Below, piece after piece: positions 24,401-33,242 of a stretch of 38,665 nucleotides of DNA. The stretch comes from Dichomitus squalens LYAD-421 SS1. Its lineage: Eukaryota > Basidiomycota > Agaricomycetes > Polyporales > Polyporaceae. Numbering within the stretch: the first letter of the stretch is position 1; every line of letters starts with the position of its first letter. The DNA is taken from contig NW_006766899.1 of NCBI RefSeq assembly GCF_000275845.1, positions 14,367 through 53,031 of the forward strand, in the 5' to 3' direction. Below the pieces are notes generated by a model. That model did no database searches. It had not been told where the DNA came from and was given only the letters and a program-made list of their open reading frames with translations. The translations under genes and the position numbers were made by a program.

Positions 24401-27140
24401 GAGGGGCAAGGGTAGGGCGATGTCGTGACGCTTGTCGACACAGTGGAGGCTGTTGTTCGGAGGTAGGGGTTGCATACTCTCGGATACATTGTCGGTGAGC
24501 ACGAGGTGAATAGGAAGCTCGCGCAATGTCATTTGCTGAGTACCAGTGAGGCTGACGTCATCCCTCAGGCAGCTTGCAAGGTGGGCTCGGAGGATCTTCG
24601 CCACGTGATCGTCCTCTATCACCAGCGAAACGGTGAAGAAAACGTCTAGCAGCTCCGAGGCCTTGGACAACGACTTGATCCACTTCTGCCGTTCCAGGTA
24701 CGCGGAGGGAATGCGAGCATCCAGTACGTGGACTCCAAGGTTTGACAAGGCATTTCGAACGAGGTCGGCCACCTCGCAGGAATGCGAGAAGACTTGATCC
24801 TCGACCGATCGCGTCTCGCCAGCGATCGTGGGGAGCAGAGGAAGTTGCCTGAGGTCAGATTGGAGGCCATCAGCCAAGGAGCTGGTCTGGATCCAAGTCC
24901 AAAACTTCTCAAGCCATCCAACCGTCTCACCCCAAGACCATGCGCTATTCGTGGAAGTCTTAGAAGAAGCAAAGTCGCTGCGCGCAGACTGAATGTAGGC
25001 AATAACTGTATCGCGGTCAAGAGGACAGACGTTGAGCGCTCCACGACCACTGCCCACAAGAAGCGTACACGCCACCGGAGGCACGTCGCGGAGGCTGATA
25101 GCATTCGTACCGAACTGGCCGAACACTTCCGTGGCCGCTTCGTCCAAAAGCACATGCACGACCTGCTGATCCCTGCGATAGGCCTGCAAAGCAGCAGTCA
25201 CACCAGAGATCAGAGTGAAGACAGGAACGTCAATTAGCTCCCGCAGATCATGCGACCTGAGAAGGAACTCGACGACGCGATTTTTCTCGTGCGGGGAGAG
25301 GCTGCGAAGGCTCTCGGAAGCCTGCACGGTCTCGTCAACTAGAGGCCACGGACAGAGCAGCACACAAACTCACCACTAGCCTCGGCCGCGCACTGGTCGG
25401 CGTGAGCTCCTGCGCGGAACGGATGTCCAGCAGGACGCGGCGGAGCTCCGATGGAGGTACGACGATGTCCACACCAGCCCTAGCGAGCGCATGCAGCTGC
25501 GTCTGATCATCTCCCGACCCCGCAACGAGTACATCTTGAAGAGAGGCATAACGCATGGCCTGAGGCGGACCCGCAAGACCGAACACAGGCCAAATTCTTG
25601 CAACGCGCTCGTCAGCGAGCTTGACGAGATCGCGAAGGAGCGACGTCCAGTACATCGCATCGCCGCTCGTATTTTGGTCCTGAAGCGGAGGTAGTGAGTC
25701 GTACAGGGACGTAGGCGAGAGTCCGGCTGCGATGCCTTCGAGGAACTCCAGCCATGTGCGAGGGATCAGCGTGTTGAACAGCAACTTGTTCCATGCCACT
25801 GCGAGCCTGCAAGTAGAGGATATTAGTGTGCATTGGCGAGATGATACGGAACGACGTACGCGTCTGCGGTTTCGCGCATGATGGTCTCCGAGGGGTTGCG
25901 CAAGTTCTGGCGTGAGTCGGTGAGGGAAAAGACGCCATGGATATGGCACGGGAAGCCGGTGACAAGGGGGAGAGGGAGATATGTGAAAAGCCGGCCACGG
26001 AACCCCTGCGATGCATTGGTAGGGAAGGCCAGCGCTACGTTGGGACGAAGCTTCTCGCGCACGACCTCTCCTTCGACCCACTCTTTGCTAGCCTCCAGCG
26101 ACTTGCACAGCAATTCGACGCCTTCTTCCATCTCGAAGGACGCGTGGATGATAGACCATTCCCGAGTGGTGGAGGCGGAGGCTTCGATAGTAGTACTGAT
26201 TGTACGGCTGTAGAGTCTGGGGACCGGGGGTCGCAAGCTTGCAGTAACTGACGCTAGCGTTTTGGCTGCACCGTCGACGCCAATTTCCCTCACTTCAATA
26301 CAGGTGAGGTGGGAGAGGAAGAGCAACGCGACGTCTAACTCCTTCCGAACGAAGTCCAGGAGGAGATCGTGAATCTCGTCCGCGGTCACCTTCTTGCTCG
26401 ATATCCGACTCGCTGCCGTCGCAGGGCGCAGGGCAAGACGAACAATTGTTCCTGGGAGACTCGTGCGATCTCCATGAGGGAGTAGGGAACTGAAAGGCTC
26501 AAGCTGATCGGGGTAGTCCCGCGCGATCTCCTCCAGCGACTGCTTCCAACCCCCCTGACCGAAGGCCCATCTATGGGGATCGAAGACAACGTGGTAGCCG
26601 CCGGAGAGATATTGCGGATTATCGGTGAGCTGTACCATATGTATCAGTACAGCAGACAGAGAGACCACGGAACAGATGTCATACGTGATAGTAAGCGCGA
26701 GAACCTAATCCATGCTTTCCGATTTTCCTGACATCCACCATCAGACCCACCACTCGACAAAATATCATAGCGGACTACGCACTCAGTGTCCCCGGTTTTG
26801 GACGACTCGCTGACAGTCCGAATGGCCTCCCAATCGGCGTCGGAGAAGACGGCATCATTGTATGCAAGAAAGGCAGGGCCTTGCAAGTGACTCAGACCGT
26901 CTTTGATCAGAGTCTTCGTGCCAAACTGCCGTCGGTCCAACACAAACACCTACGACGACCAGAGGACGCTGATAAGCGCCTGCGACATAGGATCAATTAA
27001 CAATTACTTACCTGCTTCGTCGCACGCGCATCATCGGAATTCTGCAGTATTTCACGAAACAAGCCAGTGCTGAATGGATATCGTCTGAGGATGGAGGCTA
27101 AGTTTGCGGTTAGATCTACACGCTCTCCAAAAGCCGTCAT
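18471..27140 (-). CDS. Giant sacsin-like ATPase with C-terminal BTB domain, 2675 aa
   Basis: Twelve exons: 27140-27012, 26949-26783, 26727-26685, 26629-25860, 25806-25374, 25321-23379, 23322-22620, 22540-22428, 22377-22308, 22251-18846, 18781-18629, 18568-18471 (8028 nt, in frame). The protein contains two sacsin/NO VEIN-type HSP90-like ATPase modules. Module 1 starts at the N-terminus: FREILQNSDDA at 28-38 (Mg/ATP N-box), then KIGKHGLGS near 100-108. Module 2 begins near 1290: FNEFLANASDA at about 1304-1314, DTVGRFGLGS near 1379-1388, then DHYQG and TIIRLPLR across an intron, as in sacsin repeats. Residues ~2515-2640 form a BTB/POZ fold (LLTDVIF, WAHRALLVSASDYF, DYIYTG). BTB proteins often bring substrates to Cullin-3 ligases, so a quality-control adaptor is plausible but unproven. 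No J or HEPN domain of human sacsin is present. Intron junctions at 22378-22427 and 22252-22307 were fixed by the FHDLFGYQGEDHYQG motif. Confidence 0.93.
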
Positions 27141-27772
27141 GGTGAGACGAGTAGGAGAACGAGGGAGGAGCAAGATGGGTAGATAGCGAGAGGAACCCGT
27201 TCGCGGAGACTCATATACCCCACACGAGGCCTCATGAAAGGCGCTGCAAAGCTTATAGCTCGTCCAGGAACGCCTTGCTATAGGCGGACAACAACGTGGT
27301 CGGGAAGCCCCTGTAAGACTACCGCAGCACAAAGGAAGACGTTTTGAGCGGGAATGAGATCAGAGGACCAGGGACCATGTACATACCTCAGACATGATTG
27401 GACGCGTTCATGCCGCCCTAGCTACTTGTATGTGTCGTTGATAGATGGTCCTCACACGCCACTCTAGGTTCACCTACAAATCTCCTGTCTATGTTCCTTC
27501 AGACCTCACGACGGCTCTAGGCGCAAACTGCCGTCGTGACATGCTACGTGACAGCGGCCAGCAGGGAGTTGTTCGGAAGGACCAAAACTCTTGTGAGTCG
27601 AGTCGTGGGTTCCCACCCGGGGGGCAAAATGCCAATCCCATGTGAAGAAAACAGACATAAAATGCTGTGCACATCTATGCATTGAGCGTCCGCAACGAGT
27701 ATAACATATACTTTTGCAGGACAGCTGTTCCACCAGCACCTACTATATGCCCCAAACACGACCTCACTAAGC
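27141..27772. other. Intergenic region upstream of the sacsin-like gene
   Basis: It should contain the promoter of the sacsin-like gene and the 3' UTR of the OSCP gene, both read on the minus strand. No TATA box, repeat or extra gene is convincing; open frames here have no family features. Confidence 0.45.
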
Positions 27773-28511
27773 TCATACGGATTCTGGCGACATGAATGAG
27801 AATTTACTGCAGTGAGTGCGAACACATAAGAACATACGCGAGAGGAGGTTGTTGAGCTTGTTGACACGCGACGCGACGCTGAGGTCGATAGTCTTCTCAC
27901 CGAAGTCGACAACCACACCACCGAGCACAGCGGGATTAATCTGCGGAGCGGAGCGTTCATGTTTGCATCAGTCCATCATCAATGAAGCAGTTTGCACGCA
28001 CCTTGTTGGTGATCTTCAGCGACTTGGCCTGCTGCGCAGCCTGCGACTGCTTCAGCAGGGTCTCCAACCGCGTCTGGATGTCCTTCGGGAGGGGCGCCGC
28101 GCTCGTGATGGTAACGTTCAGCTCGCCCCTGTAGTTTGCGACGAGCTCGTTGAAGCCCTCAATCACGCCCTCGGTCTCCACGAGCCGGCCGTTCTCAGAG
28201 AGGACGATGAACAGGTTTTTCGTGATGTCCGACACGCCCTCCTTGCCAGCAGCGGCGTAGAGCGCGGGGAGGCCGGCCGAGCGGTCCTTGGTGGAGAGGG
28301 TGGGATTGTGGATGAACGATGAGAGCTCGGCGTTGGACTTGACGGCGGACTGGATCGCGTTGAGCTCCGTCTGGACCTTGCTCAGCACCTGGGGCGACTT
28401 GTTGAGCGCGGCGGAGAAGACGGCGCTTGAGTACTTTTGCGCGATGGTGCTCGCCGCGCGGCGTCCGAGACCAGCGGAGAGAGCTGCAGAGCGTGCAGAA
28501 GCAGCAAACAT
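27773..28511 (-). CDS. ATP5: Mitochondrial ATP synthase subunit 5 (OSCP), 207 aa
   Basis: Oligomycin-sensitivity-conferring protein, the peripheral-stalk subunit that links F1 to the stator of mitochondrial ATP synthase. Three exons: 28511-28002, 27940-27838, 27783-27773 (624 nt, in frame). The N-terminus is a mitochondrial targeting peptide rich in Ala, Ser and Arg without acids (MFAASARSAALSAGLGRRAA). The helical N-domain follows (YSSAVFSAALNKSPQVLSKV...). The C-terminal part has the conserved INPAVLGGVVVDFGEKTIDLS segment, equivalent to the bacterial delta-subunit signature, and ends KLNNLLSQSV. The last exon is only 11 nt and encodes the end of a Gln codon, Ser, Val and stop; it was fixed by the usual OSCP ending. 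Length is typical of fungal OSCP. Confidence 0.97.
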
Positions 28512-29003
28512 GGCGGTGACGAGGAGGACGAAGGGGGAAAAGGGAAGGCGTGCTGGACGTAGGAAATGTGCTGGTCGTCGTCCGAACCAGTCTCGTCACC
28601 GTCCGTCCGCGTGCCGGCAGTTCCCGCACCTTCGGCAACAACCGGCCTTGGGGGCGCTCCCTTTGCCGAAGGACCTTCGGGTCACGAACTTTGAATCCGC
28701 CGATGATTGCAGCTCGGACACAAACAAGGGAGCCATACATATATCACTGATCAGACCTCGACGTACACGTAGACGCTATGGTATTGGAGATGGCGCAGGT
28801 CGTCTGTTGCACGATCAAGGGATATCTCAATCTTCAATGCCTGATCTCTTCGACGGCCCACCCGCAAAGGCCGTGAGCGACCCGGGGTTGGCTGTCTCCT
28901 CTAGCCCTCCTTGTCATGAGCAATATCCACTCCAGCTGCCTGATTAGCTGGTGGATACTACATTAGTAGTGTGGCGGCTCGTAGGCATGTCTGGACTTGC
29001 TTT
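28512..29003. other. OSCP promoter side of a divergent region
   Basis: Sequence directly upstream of the OSCP start and left of the inverted-repeat element. The first part, next to 28511, is expected to be the OSCP promoter. No gene is recognisable in the remaining bases. Confidence 0.45.
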
Positions 29004-29005
29004 TA

Positions 29006-29181
29006 CAGCCGGTTTCAGCTCGCTTGTCGCGAGAGCGTCGCGCCGCGTCTCGCGCATTTGCCTGTTTTCCCCTCCTAAGCGCCCCCAATGGAACTTCGGA
29101 CGACAATATCTCCTCGACTGCTCAATGTAGCCACCTCATTCTTGCATATTCCGGCTCAGGATCATGACGCGCAGGGCACGG
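29006..29181 (+). repeat. Left terminal inverted repeat
   Basis: This arm pairs with 29917-30084 in reverse complement. The outer 18 bases are identical; inner blocks agree with scattered substitutions and small gaps. Similarity ends abruptly after the GGGCACGG block. Confidence 0.75.
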
Positions 29182-29916
29182 TATTGGATTGAAGTCGCGC
29201 CAACCCGATGTCACCAACTTCTGGGCATTCCTGCTCTTCCAACTCCCTACTGGACTCAGACAGCGTTGTTGTCTGAATGGCATCGTGTACTCTTCCAGAA
29301 ACAGTCGGGATGGTGAAGAAAAGACACTACCAAGGGCTCTGTGTTCAAAGGCGAGGTGTCCAGCGACAATCACGTCCACCATAGGGTGGGCTCAGGTGGC
29401 AGCCCTCTTGGGCCAGCTCAAAGTCCTCGTCGGGGAGCACCAGACACCATGAGTTTGTGAGTAATTTGCACCTCCATAATATCTGTGGTCTCGCAAGGCA
29501 TCGGGGGCCATGTAGTCACTGTTGAGTAGGAGGGACGAACAGACGAGGTGGGTAGATTGCAGCTGCAAAGGAGAGCTTGTAGAACACTACAATTGGCAAC
29601 CGGCACAATTGCATGAGTTTGTAGGCTTACGGTGGACATATGTGACATGTTTCGTAGCAAAGACGTGTTGGATTTGACGATATACGACAGAGTGGTATAC
29701 TAGACATGCACCAGAACCCTTCGCAGAATATAGAATACGTACATATCGGCCTCTTCTGCACCATATGCCCTCCGTAACATCCGCCAACAGCTTCCAGTGA
29801 GCCTTCTGGGTATCTCCATGGGTTGTCCAAGGATATATGCGCGACAGATGCAGAAGAGGGCGTGAAATTGACCGAAGGCGAGTGGAACGTCCGATATACG
29901 AGCGGCCACATTGATT

Positions 29917-30084
29917 CCGTGCCCTGCGCGTCGCATCCCTGAGTCAGAATATGCAAGAAAGAGATGAATATGTTGAGCAGTCGAGGAGGTATCGTCGTCC
30001 CAAGTTTGCTTGGGGGCGCTTAGGAGGGGGGAAACGACGAGACGCGGCGCGGCGCTCTCACGACAGGCGAGCTGAAACCGGCTG
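29917..30084 (-). repeat. Right terminal inverted repeat
   Basis: This is the reverse-complement partner of 29006-29181. Its outer end lies 146 bases before the ATG of the WD40 gene, so the repeat itself may form part of that gene's 5' region. Confidence 0.75.
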
Positions 30085-30230
30085 TAACGCGGCGCGTCGC
30101 GTGTCCGGGGGCGCGCCTTGTCGCGTGCGCGTCCCCACGCGTCTTCCTAAGTTCCTTCTGCTCCTCCACCATCGCCTTCGCCAGCGTCCTTAATGCGATC
30201 GCATCTCAGCCGTTCAGAGGACGATCCGTG

Positions 30231-32357
30231 ATGGACTTCACCGAGATATACAAGCAGACAGCCTCTCTTGTTTCTTTCAGTCCGGGCACCCACTTCCTCC
30301 TTACCGCCGTCCAAGACCGTCTCATCGTCCGCCGCTCAGATTCCTTCCAGATCGCCCGCACTTGGCTCGTCGACTCTACGCCTTCACCGACGTCTGCTGC
30401 ATTGTCCAACGCTGTCATTGCCGGCCCATCATCTCTGAGGGATAGATCAGGAGAGACTATTTCGAGCGCGTGGATCACGCATGCAGGGTGGTCCTGCGAC
30501 TCTGAATATGTTCTTGGTGCGTGTGCAAAGAGCGGAGTAGTCAGTGTCTTCAAGCTCAGGGACGAAACGTGGAGCGCCAGGATCGAGGCGGGGTCAGAGG
30601 GTCTGGTGAAGGCGGAGTGGGCACCAGATGGACGGACAGTCCTGTGCTTCTCCGAGTGGGGCGTAAGTCTTTGCAGTGGACTCCTCCTATCCCAACTAAA
30701 CAGACTGCATTTCGTGCAACCTGTGTTGCAGCTACGAGTGACAATGTGGTCGCTCGTGACGGGCGCTGCGACCTACATCCAGTATCCCATACACCCAGAT
30801 CGCGGTACGTCTGATAACTATAGTGTCCGGGTGCTAATACTGACACAAAACCTTTGCTCAAATGTGGACGCAGGCTATGCCTTTCGGCGAGACTCGCGCT
30901 ACTTTGTGCTTGCCGAGCGCCACAAGTCCAAGGACACCCTCGGTGTGTACGACGCACACGAAGCATACCGCCTCGTCAGGGTGCGTCGCCCGTCAATCCG
31001 TGCGCCCATGCGCGGTTTCATGACATGACATCATACTGTATGTCCCACTCGTCCATTATCGGTCACGGCACGCGTTCCCGCTGCAGCACTTCCCGCTACC
31101 GACGGGCTCCCTCTCCTCACTGTCCCTCTCGCCGACGGGCAACTACCTTGCCGTTTGGGAGGGTCCACTTGAAGTGCGTTCGCCATTGACCCCACCCTCT
31201 CATGGAGTAATAGTTGCTGATACCTATCTCTAGTATAAGCTCTATATTGTGACTTTGGCAGGCAACGTTGTAGGCACGTTCTGCCCTGAACCAGACCCAG
31301 GTTTTGGTATCAGGATGGTTTCCTGGCATCCCTCTGGACTGTTCCTTGCCGTCGCCGGATCGGATGACAAGGTGCGCTCGCCGTAACGCGTTCACGGTCA
31401 AAACCCACAACGAAACGAAACGTTCTAGGTGCACATCCTGGAGAGTCTTACTTGGAATCCTCTCGCTACGCTTGACTTACCCACTCGAATACCCGCTGGC
31501 GTGGTGAGCATTGTGATATGAACCTTTACAGACACTCTGACATCATTTCCGCAGCGTATCTGGCGCGAACCGTCAGGTTGGCTGGATGCAACACATGGCC
31601 GAGGATTTCTTTCCTGTAAGTGTTCCGCCTCCCTACTATGTCCATCTGAAGAATCATCATTCTCTACAGACGAGCGAATACAGCCTCCCTTCACCCTCCC
31701 CACTTCCGCTTCCCACGTGCGCACAAAGCCCACAAAGCCCACCACCCGCGCCGCATCCGGCCGCCTCGGGCTCGCCTCAGGCTCCGGCTCAGGTTCGATG
31801 TCGGGGACGACGCAGCTCGCATTCAACACCTCCGGCACGCTGCTCCTCGTGCGCTCCGGCGCATCCCCTACCACCGTCTTGCTCTACGACTTCCCCGGCA
31901 CCCCCTCCTCTGCATCGCCGTCTACGAATGCATCAACCACACCCCCAGAGAAAGTCGGCATCCCACAGCTCCGCACTGTCCTTCTGCACACACAGCCCGT
32001 CACCGCGGCGCGGTGGAACCCCGACCCCGGGCGGGCGGGCCGTCTCGCCGTCGCGTGCGGGAGCCAGAGCGTGTACCTCTGGAGCGACGAGTGGGTGTCC
32101 GAGCCCGACTCGCGCGCGGCGGGAGAGGACGACGGGGAGTCCGAGGTGGCGGAATGCGTCGGGGTACCTGCGCGTGAGTGTCCTCTCTCGTATGGATGCG
32201 TAAGACAATGGAAGCTGAATGGACGCCTTGGCGCGCTACAGAGAAGTTCGAGACGCGGGACTTGCGGTGGGCGCCGGACGGGAAGGGGATGGTGTTGCTG
32301 GACCGGGAGACGTTCTGCTGCGCCTTCGAGGTCGAGGAGGAGGGCCAAGAGGGGTAG
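30231..32357 (+). CDS. wdr8: WD40 protein, WRAP73/Wdr8 family, 530 aa
   Basis: Family known from human WRAP73 and fission yeast Wdr8, which act at centrosomes or spindle pole bodies and anchor microtubule minus ends. Nine exons: 30231-30662, 30732-30804, 30874-30980, 31087-31173, 31234-31371, 31429-31503, 31555-31615, 31670-32173, 32242-32357 (1593 nt, in frame). Family marks are the opening MDFTEIYKQTASLVSFSPG, LVKAEWAPDGRTVLCFSEWG, LRVTMWSLVTG, YFVLAERHKSKD, LAVWEGPLEYKLYI and SWHPSGLFLAVAGSDDKVHIL, which form successive beta-propeller blades. A Gly/Ser-rich and Ser/Thr-rich insertion in the second half (about residues 345-400) separates blades. The last blade contains DLRWAPDGKGMVLLDRETF. 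The start ATG at 30231 matches the conserved family N-terminus. Spindle function in this organism is inferred from the family. Confidence 0.93.
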
Positions 32358-33242
32358 ACGGAGCGATGACTTACTTGGCCGCACGCGATGCCGTGATGTG
32401 GAGATGCGCATACTTACCTCGATACGAGACTGACGACTCAAAACTGTGTTCATGAACAGCGCCCTTTGAATGGAATTCACGTTGGTACACACGCCATTCG
32501 CTGATCTGAGCGCCCATGTAGATGCAGTTCATGCACGCTAGCGAACGCCGACGGAGTCCCACACACGATGGACCAGACTGGAGTTGATACAGTGACAGGA
32601 GACCGCCCCAAATTGTCGCTGGCGCCTTTGCCTGCTCCAGAGTGCTCTCCTAATGGCGCGGGAGTACTCGTTCGCAATCCTGCAAGCTGTTCCGTCGCCC
32701 TTTACGTACTTGTACGGCGACATGCGAAGGGCTCTCTTTCCGTACGTCCCGGTCGAAGGCCCGCTAAACACTCCAAAGCGTGTCTACGGGGTTGTGATCG
32801 TTGTGGTTCCAAATTCGTGAAGATTTCAACGTCTTGGGAAAGGGAAAAGGGGATCAGCTATAGCCGGGAGCATGCACTAACTAACTTAGGAGGTGCAGTG
32901 TGACAGCGAGGGGCCACGAACGACTCCGGATCGGACTCAATGGACCGAGCCTCATGATGCTGTGGGTCCGCCAATTTGGCTGGGTCGCCCATCGGAATGG
33001 AGCCGCCTCAGCTCGCCCTCCAACGCCCGTCGACCCAACGTCAATATCGATCTGAAAAATAGATGCCGGGATTGAACAAGGTAACAAGAGCGTTCTCATG
33101 AGCCAAGTGATAAGTGATAATCGGGCTAGAAAGTGGTTCTTCTGAGAATCACTTGCGTTGAAATGGAGTATTAACCCTCCTTCGTCCTCTTGCTCCACAT
33201 TCTGAAAGACTCGTGCAAACTCTATCCGAGGGCGGCGAATAT
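32358..33242. other. Convergent intergenic region
   Basis: This lies between the stops of the WD40 gene (+) and the HET gene (-). Open frames on both strands are short and show no family features. It is expected to hold both 3' UTRs; nothing else is recognisable. Confidence 0.45.

Larger units (their letters stand above)
29006..30084. mobile_element. TA-flanked element with long terminal inverted repeats (about 1.08 kb)
   Basis: The two ends are imperfect inverted repeats of about 170 bp. Both termini read CAGCCGGTTTCAGCTCGC from outside inwards, and the similarity continues through CTCCTAAGCGCCCCCAA, TCCTCGACTGCTCAA, TCTTGCATATTC and GACGCGCAGGGCACGG. The dinucleotide TA lies just outside each end (29004-29005 and 30085-30086), as expected for target-site duplication by Tc1/mariner-type transposases. 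The ~735-bp interior holds no recognisable transposase, so it would be a non-autonomous (MITE-like) derivative. An alternative is an inverted duplication unrelated to transposition. It fills most of the space between OSCP and the WD40 gene. Confidence 0.65.

Noticed and set aside
27445..27960. Several overlapping open frames near the OSCP 3' end
   Set aside because: They overlap the OSCP exons antisense or run through its intron; none has recognisable features.
29122..29956. Open frames inside the TIR element as a transposase remnant
   Set aside because: No DDE/D-type motif or DNA-binding helix-turn-helix is visible, and frames are short and interrupted.
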